Part shown: in pieces, positions 21,566 to 32,885 of the stretch
How positions within the stretch are numbered: position 1 is the first letter of the stretch
How the letters are laid out: every line of letters starts with the position of its first letter
Assembly: GCA_932521035.1 (NCBI GenBank)
Contig: OW051496.1
Location: 6,200,001 to 6,264,000, forward strand
Direction: 5' to 3'
DNA length: 64,000 bases
Origin: Oscheius dolichura
Lineage: Eukaryota > Nematoda > Chromadorea > Rhabditida > Rhabditidae
Translations under genes and position numbers: made by a program
Notes under the pieces: generated by a model
Seen by the model: the letters and a program-made list of their open reading frames with translations, nothing else
Databases searched by the model: none
Told to the model about the DNA's origin: nothing

Positions 21566-22189
21566 TCAATGCAATCTGCGGCTTGGAGTGGGTTTTAGCT
21601 GGGCTGGTATTCCATGGAGTATCAGGAGGAACTTCTTTTGGAGCATTTCTGCGAATTGGGTAACAGTAATGGATCGTTTCTTGATTGTCTTCTTGCCATC
21701 TGGTACGGGAACTTTGACCTGGAGACGGACGGTCACCATCGGCTGGGAGGGGAGCTTTTCCTGGAAAGGATTCTCGGGAGATGGAAAGACGGACGAACCC
21801 AGATGGCGGGGAAGTACTCCCCGATATCGTCTTGGGTAACGTTGATGATGGTCAGAAGGCCGTCCTCCGTTAGCTGGATCCGGCCGGGACTCGGCACGTA
21901 GAGGTCGTAGTCGGTGAAGTGTTCGCAGTGCTCGTATTCGTTCTCGCCCTTCTCGCAGAACCGGGTAAATTGGAACTGAGACGGTCGGCCAGGAGCATAT
22001 ATATTTCGGAACCAGGTGATGGTTCGGAACTGGTGGAAGGTGTAGTTGCTGCCGACCTAGACGAGACAGTCACCCGTCCTCGTCTCCTCCCGTTACCTCT
22101 GCTTCGACCAGAATCACCTGAGCACGTGCATCGGGCCGAGGATAGGCGGCGGCGAGCGGAAGAAGAACTGTCAAAACCCAGATAATCAT
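21566..22189 (-). CDS. Secreted Ig-like domain protein A
   Basis: Signal peptide MIIWVLTVLLPLAAAYP, then one beta-sandwich domain. Recognisable Ig-like features are the core Trp in RTITWFRN, paired cysteines in FTRFCEKGENEYEHCEHF, and the F-strand-like LLTIINVTQDDIGEYF (the D-x-G-x-Y signature). The C-terminal extension is basic and ends QLKPTPSRRLH with TGA at 21566-21568. Three exons; introns are about 38-40 nt. An acceptor (CCCGTCGCAG) abuts the ATG at 22189. It is the paralogue of the gene just upstream, 143 bp away on the same strand, so co-transcription is plausible. Function unknown. Confidence 0.75.
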
Positions 22190-22332
22190 CTGCGACGGGA
22201 GTTGGCGACAGACAACAACTCGTCGGGCACAGCTTATGTAGGGGGGACTGATTGCTACGTGAGAGATTTCCCCTCGCCGACCTCTAGAGGCCAACCACCC
22301 AAAAAAAGATTTTATTATATCTGCTAAAGCCT

Positions 22333-22911
22333 TCAGCTGACGATGACGCTGATCCGAGTCCGGGGCGTCTTCACGTAGCCGTCTGCCACCTGGGTCACCT
22401 GAACTGTCTCTTGCCCCCAGAGAGAGAGGATGGCCCTTACGCGTTCCATCTCGTCGTTCGAGAAATAATCTCCGGCGTCGGATTTCTTCACGTTGTCGAT
22501 CACGAGGGTCCCGTTGGAGTGTACCTTCGCCTCGCTCTCCGGTTTGGCTGGCTTTCCATTCTGAAACAAACCGTCTCCCATCAGGGACAGGCTGGTTACC
22601 TCGAAGACAAACTGGGCACACCGAGGGCCCTTCTCCGTCGGGCCACAGTACTTCATGAACTCGTTGGGGCCGCCGTTTCGGGATCTGGTCCATGTGGTTA
22701 TGCCCGAGCCCAGGTCGAGGACCAACTGCTGTCCTTCCTAAGGTCCAAGGTCAAAATTAACCACATTACACCATGTTTTTTCTTGTTGTAAGACGCTTTT
22801 CTTCGAGTGCCCACAACGAGGAGAAACGAGGGAGGACGGTACCTTGAGGGGGTAGACGGCCACGGCGGTCAGGCTGACGGAGACCAGCGAGAAGAGAACG
22901 AGCACCTTCAT
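22333..22911 (-). CDS. Secreted Ig-like domain protein B
   Basis: Signal peptide MKVLVLFSLVSVSLTAVAVYP, then an Ig-like domain: VLDLGSGITTWTRSRNG with the core Trp, KYCGPTEKGPRCAQFVFE with paired cysteines, and LVIDNVKKSDAGDYF as the F-strand signature, ending TRISVIVS with TGA at 22333-22335. Three exons: intron 1 is about 110 nt and intron 2 is 39 nt. Intron 2 is open in frame, so retention would add 13 residues without a stop. An ATTTTCAG acceptor is 3 nt before the ATG at 22911. It matches protein A in layout, so the two arose by tandem duplication. Confidence 0.78.
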
Positions 22912-25234
22912 CTGCTGAAAATGGCCGACTGTTTTTCTGAAGAAGAAAAGGAAGATGTTCGGGCGAAAGAGAAAGGTCACCGAATGGCAATGTTATCGGC
23001 GACGAAATCTAGAGGGCATCGGTTCGTTGGGTAGCAGCTGGCGACCGGACAAATAAAAAGAACAACTGAATTTCCGGACTCCGTTTACACTAGGAATCTG
23101 GAAGAATGGACGGTCAGGCGGGAAACGCACTCAAGTCACACGTTCCATTTATGGCCGACTGTGTATACCGCCTTCGAACGGGTTCCCCAACATCAAAAAA
23201 AGAACCACTGCTCTCTTGTTTTTCATTATATTTAACCTGTTAGGTGTTCTAGCGGGAGAAGGAGAGATGCCTGTCCATCTCCTTGGTACAGCCTTCCATG
23301 CTCTTCGAATCCTGTCTCTTCCGTGGCCAAGTGACTTCAGCCAGCCTCTGATCTCAGCTCTTTTTGACCAGAGATGGTTTTCGCCCCCTCTAGACAATCA
23401 CTGATCGGCTATTCCTCTTCCCCGTAAAAATATTCTCAAGCCTATGCTTTATGTCGCCGTCAATTATGAAATGCGGCCGATCAATGAGCATCCCCTCCTC
23501 TATCCGCCCTTATCAGCGGCTCAGACTAATCCCTGGATTTCCGAGAATTGCCGTCTGTTTAGGAGAAGAGGCGAACAAGGGGAAAGGCGGAGGAGGGGAC
23601 GAGGCAGGAGGACAACAGGAGACAGGGAATGGAGGACGAGAACAGGCAGTCTTTGAAGGAGTATTGCCCAGAAGAAGAGGAGTGTCGAGAACGCCTCAAG
23701 GACCCTTTTATACCGTTAGCAGCTAGGGAGGAATACATTAAATTCATAACGACTCGGATGATGACAGACCGTCTCTAACTGTCAACAAACAGGGCAAGGG
23801 GAACAGAACATTCATTCCTTCAGGGATATGTGCAGGTAGGGAAATAGACGACTCCTTGATTGGATTCTCTCTTTTTGTACGGGTCGCCCGCATTTTTTTT
23901 CCGTCAATTCACTTTCCGTTGAATGACTGTCCTTTCTCTTGGGTAATGCCGTTCATGTCTACCCGTGATAGGTCAGAATTGCCAGGGTGACTCAATCTTC
24001 CTGTTTCTGTTCAGTTAGGGTAATTGCTAGTATCCACTCGCCGTCTCATACTTTTAAGTGTCATATCTCCTTGAAACGGACATGATCACTCAAAATATGA
24101 ACGTCGAAATGGTTTTGTGAGGGTGTGAGGGAGGGAGGGGGATGTCGTGCCGTTCGGGGGAAGGGATTATCACTGGCGAGTAGACGAGAAAGGGGTGGGG
24201 TAGAAGGCCTTTTTATGTGCTCCGCCCCTTCCCAAGAAGGGAAGCACCGTTCCCACCGGGGCACGGTTTACGATTGCCACGTAGCACGGCGGCGCGATCC
24301 CGGTGGTCGGGAATTAGCCTGAGAACTACACATTGATTGAATTTATATATCGATAAACACTCTATTATTGGCAGACGTGACGAGAAGACGGTCAGTCACC
24401 GATGGCTAGGTACTGTAGGAGGGATCCCCATTGTCAGACAACAAGCCGCCTTCTCTCGGATCCCCTTTGTTTTTAGGAGGTTTCAAATAGATCCATTTTC
24501 TGTTGTGTAGCCCGGTAGTCCCCTTTTATCAGCATTTGCTTTCTCCTCTTCCGCGATAAGTGAACACTTGCCACAAGACAACATTGGAGAGGGCCATACT
24601 CCATTCTATCGAAGAGAAGACTCTCCGACAGAGTCGTCCTCCTTGAGTGTCCATAACTTGTGAGAACCACTGCCCCGGTCAAACGGGCCGCCACAATAAG
24701 CACAGTGGTCCCATCAGTCTATTCTTGAGAATGTTATCTTTAGACGCTTTTTGTTCATTCCAGATGAGCCATCTGGCACACCTGCCACGGGAAAGAAAAC
24801 GGGAAGAGGAGGCCATATGCAAAGGGGATGACTCCTTCAAGAGTTCTCCCGGTGTTTACAAGGTTACTCTCCATAATATTGTCTTATTGTCTTGTTAGTT
24901 TTTCAGGTGAACAGGGTCCTCCTCGAGGGTGAAGAGCTTCTCCCGCCGACACCAAACTTCAGCGGAGAACTTTGGGGTCCGGATCAATCTGATAGTTATT
25001 TAGAGCCGGTCCTCCGGAGGCAACTGTTCGCACCCACGACGTCATCCGGGGGCGGTGACTGGCAATCGGCCGGCAGAGTGCGAATCTGTTTATTATAATA
25101 GATGGATTTGTACATACAAATAAAGGGGGCTACTGTAAGTGACAAAAAGGGCGAAAAGAAGAGGATCAAAATATGCAACCGTATGGGGCTAACTAGAGTG
25201 GCTAAGATGGAGTGCAGCTACCCGCTTTTGCCGT
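22912..25234. other. Gene-poor region
   Basis: About 2.3 kb without a supported gene. Many short open frames on both strands, none with a domain or a consistent set of splice sites. The right end holds the 3' UTR of the kinase gene. Confidence 0.45.
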
Positions 25235-27388
25235 CTACCACTCGGCGAAGAGATCCTTTTCCCGTTGTGTCGCCATCGCCTCCGGCTCCACGTTCTCCTC
25301 GTACGTGTCGAAGTTGCCTGTGTCGCCTTCGTGGAAGATCGTCGGAACAATCGGAGGCTGAAGATCTCATTCAAAGGGGGCACCCCTGGGGTCGTACCTC
25401 CAGCCTCATGGCTATCAGGTCGCTCCAGTTGATTTTCTGGAACCACTTATGTTCAATGACGTCTCTCGAGCCGTTTTTCATACAGCCGATCCTTTGCGTC
25501 CTGTCAACTGTTAACAACTTTTTCACCAGGTCCCTAAACTTTGTCTTTGCGGCTAGCCGACGGGGGCCACTTACTTGGCCACGAGGTTGAAACTCCGGGG
25601 GAATTTCAATTTGTGCTCTATGATTTTATCATAAATCTCCTGGGTGGTCTTTCCGCGGAAAGGCGGTCTTCCAGCCATCATCTCATATATCTGAACAGTG
25701 GCCGTTGGGTGTTTTCTGGGGACACTGACCAGGATGCCGAGTGCCCACCAGTCGACTCCCTTGTTGTGTCCCTTGTTGGACAGCGACTCGGGCGCCAGGT
25801 ATTCGGGTGTGCCGCAGAGGGTATAGGTCCTGAATATTCTGGCTATAGTCTCTCGTTTGAGTGACCGCTGATCGCTCATTTCGTTGTAATGTTTGCTATT
25901 GCATTGAGTGCCAAAAGACGAGGGGATTCCCACCTGTCCCGGAGCTCCTTGGCGAAGCCGAAGTCTGCCATCTTGATGTGTCCCTCCTTTGTCAACATGA
26001 GGTTCTCCGGCTTCAGATCTCTGTACACTATGTTCTTCGCGTGGATGTAATCCAAAGCCGAGACGATCTCCGCAGCGTAGAAACGAGACATACTATTCGA
26101 GAAGGTTCTGAACTGGCCAGTGAGGGGGGACAGGGGAAGGGCCGGCTACCTGGATGCCCTGAGGTAGCTGAACAGCTCTCCTCCCGGGACGAACTCCATC
26201 ATCATGTACAGACTGCTCGCGTCGACGTCTGTCGCATATCTAAACTCCCCATGTTCCTTTTTAAAGGGGGAAACTCACAATTTGACAATGAAGGGGTGGC
26301 TGAGTTTGGTGAGGATGTGCTTCTCGTTGTGGACGTGGGTGACCTGTCTCGTCTGTACCACTTTGTGCATATTGAGTCTCTTCAGGGCAAAGAACTGTCC
26401 GTTCTTCTTGTGTTTAGCCAGCTCGACGCGACCAAAGGTACCCGTTCCTGCAAGGGCTGCATCAGTGACATCCCCTCGTCTCTCTGTCAACAGTCCCCCA
26501 ATCACCCCCTTGCACCGTTTGTCTAGACGAATTCCCTCAGTCCCACGTAATTTGCCCGGCTATACAACGGCAATGGCCCTTTTCGCTATATGCGCACCCG
26601 GTTTGGTAGTTTTTTGGGGGCCCGTCAATCATGGCCAGGGGGACCAAGAATGACAATGGCACACACGGAAAAAGTATAGCAGCCGCCGGCTATACGGGCC
26701 ATTTCGCTTGTTCTCTTGGCCGAGGAAGTCATGGAGGACTCGTTTACGTCACTTGAATGACACGTAGACCTGCAGGACTTGCAACCGGAGATGTAACAAC
26801 CGGAAGGAGGATTAGGTTGCCTTTAGACGAGCCCCCGGGAGGGGCATCCTCTGCGTCAGGAGGAGTCGGATCAAATCGTCATTATTCGTGGTTTAAGCTG
26901 GATGCAAAGCAGATGTTCTTCCCGTGGTCAGTGTTTGTTCCCTGCCGTCTCTCTGACGCAGCCATTCGAGTGTCGCGCAACATAAAAACTCTCTGCGTCG
27001 ATGCTCCCTGTCTCTCGCGTCGACACGAAACCATCTCCCCGGGAACAATCTGCCAGCCTACTCCTACAGGGTGCACAGGGTACACATGACATCATGCGAA
27101 CGGGGGATGGGAATCTCACCTATTGTGACGAGGATCTTGAGATCACGGAGTGTCACCTCGATGGGACTGTACTCCCGGGGAGGATCAACCAGGCGAAGCA
27201 CCGAGGACACGCTGTCCGTCAACGAGGAGACTTCGTCCTGAACTTGTGATTAGCTGGCCTCTTCGACCCTTTCTCACCTCTGAAGAACGGCTGATTTTCT
27301 TTTTATTATTATTGGGATCGAAGGTGAAAGAGGCGGAACACGAGTGGTTCGACGATTCGTCCTCCACCGAAGATGTGGAAGAGATCAT
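25235..27388 (-). CDS. PRKX-type AGC serine/threonine kinase (PKA catalytic family)
   Basis: Phosphorylates Ser/Thr in basic contexts; PRKX-type kinases are relatives of the PKA catalytic subunit. A Ser/Asn-rich N-terminus (37 residues, one exon) precedes the kinase domain. All key motifs are intact: the P-loop IGTGTFGRV (split by an intron), the ATP lysine in FALKRL, the catalytic loop [16 protein letters not shown], the activation segment [14 protein letters not shown], and the AGC tail with [20 protein letters not shown]. The HVHNEK and RIGCMKNG segments favour PRKX over PKA proper. The chain ends DLFAEW (TAG at 25235-25237) without the terminal FxxF of PKA. A TTTTCAG acceptor is 2 nt before the ATG. 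Intron 2 (about 27118-26444) is roughly 670 nt, far longer than the rest. Confidence 0.88.
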
Positions 27389-30228
27389 AGCTGAAAATGA
27401 AGGATTGGGGGAGGATGGAGAGAAGGAGGAAAAGGGGAAGAGTACCTTGGAAGCGGTGGCGGAATGAGTCTAGGCAGCCAACTGCCATGAGTCAAAAAGT
27501 AAAGGACCCGGGGGAATAGTATATGTTCCGGAAAGAAGGCGGACGCCCTGGTCAGAAGGCATATTTCATGGGGAATGGGAAAACTTGGAAAGGGCACAAG
27601 GAGGGGCCGCTTTGAATAATCGGGTTAACAATACGTCAACTGAAGGGAGTTGTTTGGAAACCAATAGAACTTTATGACCCTAAACGGGAGACGAGTGAGG
27701 CGGCCGGGAGGAGGAGGAGGCCGGGACTAATAGAGGAGAGTGCCTGATAAGCCGGATATTTGGATACGCGGTCCTCCTCTGTTTCGAAAACGACAAAAAT
27801 GGCAGCTTAATCGTGAAAAATGCAATGAATTTTACGAGGTGATCAGCAATCGCCGAGGGCGCTCTTGACGGGCAGCTGAGCGATAATTAAAGGTGTGAGG
27901 ATTGGGTCGGGAAGCGGGGTGAGCAGTGTTTGTCGAGGCGATGGTCTGTTCCCGGGAGAAGTGGGAGGACAGGGCTGGTTCGCAGGAAGTAGGTCCGTCC
28001 GTCAGTTTAACAGCCCCAAAAACTTCGACATAATGCCCGTGTGACTGGCAGAGGAGAGGGATCGGTCGGATTGGAGAAAGATATCAGCACTCGAGAAGAT
28101 GAAGCGGGGATTGGACAGGAGACAGAGAACAAACGAGGCAATCCCCTCCGCTGCACATAAAAGACGCCGTTCCGGTAATTTTACTTTGCTCTTGACGTGA
28201 TTAATCCCATCAGGGCGTCACTGGATCCGAATGGGAAAAGGGCGCTGATGACTGGCCGAGCACTTCATAAAAGGACCGAAACGCTTGAGAAAACCGGCCG
28301 GAGGTGTGGACGAGGAGATCTATTTTGGAGGATTGGGCCCGGAGGAAGGAGAGTGAACGAGTGCGAGATGATCAAGGAGGCAGGGGCGGGACTCGGGGTG
28401 TAAGGGAAAGAACAAGGAGAAGGTAAACCGAGATCAAAGACAAATGACCCGTTAACCTCTACTCGGCCGGTTATGAACAGCCGAGAGGAGGAGACTGAAT
28501 GGAGGAGAGCTCTCGGGGAGGGTCTCGAAAGTGGCTGCGACGAGGCGATCAGAGGGGGGAAGAAGGTTAGGAAACCTATGAAAAGGGGCAAAGTGAATCA
28601 TCTTTGGAGCGGGCTCAATGGAGTTACAGGAGGAGGTGACGAGGGCCCTGGGGGAAGGGGTATAGTATACAGATTGGACTCCCATGCCGGGAAATACGAC
28701 ACCGGATGATTTGGCCATTATCAGATTTCAATGTAGGGGGGATGAATAGGGTAGGTAAGGAGGACACCGGATCCCAGGTGGACAGGAAAAATGACGGCTC
28801 TTTGGCAGCATCAAAGGAAGACAAACAGCGAGTCAAGAGAGCAAAAAGTTCTGGCAGAAGAGGAGGAAGAAGCGAGTACAAACAACTGAGCGGCAGGGTC
28901 ATCCGACAAAGTCAGGGGGACTGTCCCCTTCCTCCTCCTCCCGGGAGGACTCTTGTCTACAGCCGGCTAATCAGCTGGGCAAACATCTCCAGGCTGGAAT
29001 ATATAGTCGGGTGTGAAGAGAGCTGCCAAGGCAATGACCAGCTCGAGAGCGCCACAAATCTTCCCGGAGCAGAAAACAAGCCGGGACCATGTGTTCCTGG
29101 TGGATATCTTTGGGGGGCTGTCAACCGTCCTCTCCAACAAAAACAACACATGCGAGTAGACGAGAGAACGACAAAAAGAATTCCCCTTGGTATTCTCGCC
29201 CTGAAAAGGACTACAGCCACCTGATTCAGAGTCCGTCGCCGGGCGATTCAGCCCCTAAAGAGCGTCTTCCCTTTTTTGATACGAGTGGACCAGGGAGCGT
29301 GTGAGGGGATGCAATCCTTAGCTGTTATGGCTCTTCTCCCTTACAAATACTTCCTTCTTTGAGGGAAGACAAAATATTTGAGGGAGATGTTTACTGCTTC
29401 CTTCCTCATGGCCCTACCCGTAATCATCTAGGGAACCACAGAAGCTGTTTAGCCACCGGGAGTCATGCTCCTCCCTTCCAAGCGATACTTGAACAATCTA
29501 CCAATTGGGGTATAAAAACGGTAGAGGGGAAACCCCTCGAAGAGAGGCGGTCGAATGACGCAGGAGATATAAGAGTGAGAAAAGTAGGGGAGGCGGAAAC
29601 TGGGAAAGACGAGGACGGTTTTCAGGCCTCTTGACCTCGGATGAACGCGACCGAAAATTCCGGAAATAAACTGGGTTTGCATTCTACTCGAGGATGATAT
29701 GATCTGTTTGTTTTGTGCGTTTCCCTTGTCATTGTAAACGGAGTAATCCGCGCTGTAGTCGAGAAACATTATCGTAGTTTAGGGTCGGAGTCGAAAAAGG
29801 ATTACACCCGACGCCGGGTATTATCCTGGAGATTCACGGCCGCTTGAGTGTCATTTAATAGCTTGGCCCTCGTGTTTTGTCTGTCTCTCGAATTAGTCAT
29901 TTGCCGAAATTATGAGCTGGAGTCGTCTCGGAGGGGAGAAGTCCAGAATGAGGAAGTCAACAGCGGCAATTGTCCGTTTCCCAAGTTGATTACCTGCCCG
30001 GGAGAGATCTTCGATGAATTCGGCAGCTGTGAAGAGGAGGAAGAAGAAGATGGATCTCCCCCAGTGTGCCACTTTTTATGAAGCCACTTGGTCAGGGAAC
30101 CACTGAGCATCCTAGAGAAAAGGTTCCCTGTGCTCTTTGTGTAGGGACGCCTTTTCCGGCGAGATAACCTTATCTCTGGGGATGAAATCATCCTCCCGGC
30201 CGGCTCTTTTTCGCCGAAACATCACCAG
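27389..30228. other. Gene-poor region
   Basis: About 2.8 kb with no supported gene. GA-rich on the plus strand. A minus-strand frame at 29449-29769 begins MFLDYSADYSVYNDKGNAQN and a minus-strand frame at 29910-30191 has a run of seven Ser; neither has supporting splice sites or a domain. Confidence 0.45.
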
Positions 30229-31404
30229 ATGAAGCTGTTGCTCGTCTTCCTCCTCTTGGGCTGGGCGTCTGCCCGCTGTCCGGCCGGCTTTATCTGGTCC
30301 AGCACCTACAGTACCTGCTACTCTGTCAACATGTCAGTCTTCCAGTTGAAATAGTCTAAAAGGCTCATTACAGCGACCCGGTGTCATGGAATTTGGCCGA
30401 GATAATGTGTATGAAGCAGGGAGGACACTTGGCGTCGATCCAGGACTCGGCTCATAACAGCTACATCTACTCGAGTTGGTCTCTCCCGGATCCCCCTTAT
30501 ATCTGTTTCCAGTGGTTCGTAGTCTCAATGCCAAGCGAGTCTGGATCGGGGCCGAGGTCTATTCCCACCGGTGGATGTTCAGCGACGGCTCTCCTCTCAT
30601 CTACCAGAACTTCAAAGGTCCGTCTCCCCCTCCCAGTCCACTCTCCCCAGGTTCCATCAGCGATCCTTACAGTCACTCGGTCGGTGCCATGTTCATCAAC
30701 AGCAACCAGTCCAACGGCTACTGGGACATCCAGTCTGACACCCAGTCCGTCACCTATCCCTACATCTGCGAGGTATACTCTCCTCGGCCGGAGTAGAGTT
30801 GTTCTCAGACACCTCAATGTCTCCCCAATGGCAGTCCCCCTCCGTCCCTTCTCCAGAATGCCTCCCTCCCCGGGATGGTCTACGGCCCCGTCTCAAAGAA
30901 GTTCTTCTACGGTTCCGGGAGTAACAAGCTGTACCTGAAGGATGCCAAGGCCTGGTGTGCCGGGAGAGGCGGAAATCTCGTGTCTATCTCGAATGCCTAC
31001 GAGAACCAGGAGGTGCTCCAGATGGTCACGAGTCAGTTCTTCACCTTCTATCAATACAATAGATTACTGTAGCCATCTTGGGAACTAACAACCCCTCAAT
31101 GTTCGAAATCACTATCGGTTATCAGTCGGACTTGAAGGGCATATGGAGTTGGATGGACGGCAACCCATCCACCTACCAGAACTGGGATATCGGGGGTGAG
31201 TAGCCGGTGAAGAAGGAGAAATGCTCGTTCAGAGCCCTTTATGAGCATGCAAATGTTCGGGACGATGAATCTCTACGCGGGCAAATGGCACGCGGCGGAA
31301 GACTTCCTTCCCAGGTGAGGCGCCCCTTCGGCGAGAGAGAGTTCCCCCTCTTCAGGTACTTCCTCTGCGAGTTCCTCACCTCCAACACCGAAGTCTGTTT
31401 CTAA
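30229..31404 (+). CDS. Secreted C-type lectin with two CTLDs
   Basis: Nematode clec-type protein. Signal peptide MKLLLVFLLLGWASA, then CTLD 1 (CPAGFIWSSTYSTCY, CMKQGGHLASI, RVWIGAEV and YICEV), then CTLD 2 (KLYLKDAKAWCAGRGGNLVSI, ITIGYQSDLKGIWSWMDG, NWDIGG and YFLCEFL). CTLD 1 carries a Ser/Pro-rich insertion (GPSPPPSPLSPGS) that coincides with a possible 33-nt intron, so it may be spliced out. Neither domain shows a clear EPN or QPD calcium/sugar motif, so sugar binding is doubtful. Seven or so exons; introns are about 36-45 nt. A CACCAG acceptor abuts the ATG. Stop TAA at 31402-31404, followed at once by AATAAA (about 31408), so the 3' UTR is very short. Confidence 0.85.
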
Positions 31405-31611
31405 CAAAATAAACATTGACCGATTGTTTATTATCTATCCCAATACGTATCCCAACAAATCAACAATTGTCTCACGACAACAACGAAGAAGAGAGAAAAA
31501 TAAGGGGAAAACGAATCGAACCAGCGTCGCCACGAAGAACATTTACATGGGACATTTACGAATTATGAATTATCAACGAATACGCTATTGCAATACACAC
31601 GTTACGGTAGA

Positions 31612-32739
31612 TTAGGCGACAATGCTTGAGAGGACTTCTCGGGCATAGTAGGCCTCTTGCTCCTGGTGTGAGAGGGGGCTCACCAGTGGGGGCACTTCGA
31701 CGATTTCTCTCAGTCGCTCTTCTGTCTCCCAACTTCCTCTGTACAAGACGATTACACGGTCTGAATGGCTCGTTTTTCACTCTAGTCGGGAGGCTAACTC
31801 ACTGCTATGGTTATCCATCCGTTGGAGGAAAAGTGACTCGGCTCCGGTTTTTCTTGTTAACTTCTTTACACACAAATTCAGATCAGCGGCAACTGAAAAT
31901 GTCGAAATAGGTAAACTAGGGAAGGGCACTTACTGGGCAATTCAATGACCCGGGCGTCTCTCTCGTTCACTTCACACCACGATCCCTGGCTATCGAATAA
32001 ATCAAAGTCGCGGTTTATGAGAAGGTGGTAGTAACATTTGCGAGCAGTCTAAAAGACAGAAAATATATAAGTTTGTTGGTAAGGGTCACCTCATGGATGA
32101 GCCGAATCTCTTCCTTTCCAATAGATCCGACGACGGTGACCGTTCCGTCTTTTCCCAGCTCACGAACGGCGAGTTCGGTAGTCTTGACCAGTTGGCGGGA
32201 AGCCAGGCCGGCGAAGAGGCCAATGCACATCTTCCCTATTCCGAGATTGCTAGTCTAAAATATCGAAGGTCAGTAAAGAGGAGGAGTTACCCGAGAAAAG
32301 AGACAGTCGAAGCCGGCCACCAATCCATAGCCCAGGGACAGGACGACCCACAGGAAACGGGAAACGTCAGAATTATATGAAGCTAACTGCGGATCCACAA
32401 GGCCAAATGTATTGGCCCAATTAACGAAGCAGAACAGTACTGTTTTGACGGTTTCTGAAGATGGATATGGACCGGTATGAGCCGTTGTGTACCTCCATAA
32501 ATACTACCCAAATCAAATATCCACTCCAAAAGGAACTTGTCGTAGAAAATGTCCTCCTTCATTTGGCCATACTCCTCCGGATACTTCGTACTGACCGTGA
32601 CCATCTTCTCTTCGAGTTTCTTCAAGAAAGATTCGTCCTCCACACCGAAGTCGACATTGCTATGGTTGAAACTGTTCTGGAGGAAGGCCAGCACGTCGTA
32701 TCCGATCCAGCCATAGGAGAGGACGGGCTGTGCTGCCAT
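31612..32739 (-). CDS. Predicted membrane protein, unrecognised
   Basis: About 300 residues. The ATG at 32739 (MAAQPVLSYGWIGYDVLAFL) opens an acidic, soluble N-terminal part. Two hydrophobic segments follow: TVKTVLFCFVNWANTFGLV and FLWVVLSLGYGLVAGFDCLF. Then comes a region with GKDGTVTVVGSIGKEEIRLI and KCYYHLLINRDFDLFDSQGS, and a final exon encoding VIVLYRGSWETEERL and ending EVLSSIVA (TAA at 31612-31614). Introns join in phase. The two-span plus beta-rich C-terminus layout recalls mitochondrial TMEM-type assembly factors, but I cannot name a family. It lies tail-to-tail with the lectin gene (about 205 bp between stops) and about 145 bp downstream of the stop of the first RdRP, on the same strand. 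Confidence 0.65.
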
Positions 32740-32885
32740 TGCCGCATTTCCTATACAGCCGAATGATGTCGCGTAAACACGCGCTCCATCCCACTACCAG
32801 CCCGCTGCCTCCGCCCCCTTTTCAAACCAGTGTTACCAATGCATCTCTAGGGTATCCTCGGACTTGTAATAGTCTCTGTTTCCGG

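Noticed and set aside
22070..22693. 207-codon minus-strand open frame
   Set aside because: It is out of frame with the Ig-like domain exons; charged repetitive composition marks it as a shadow, and only its last 39 codons overlap the true signal peptide of protein A.
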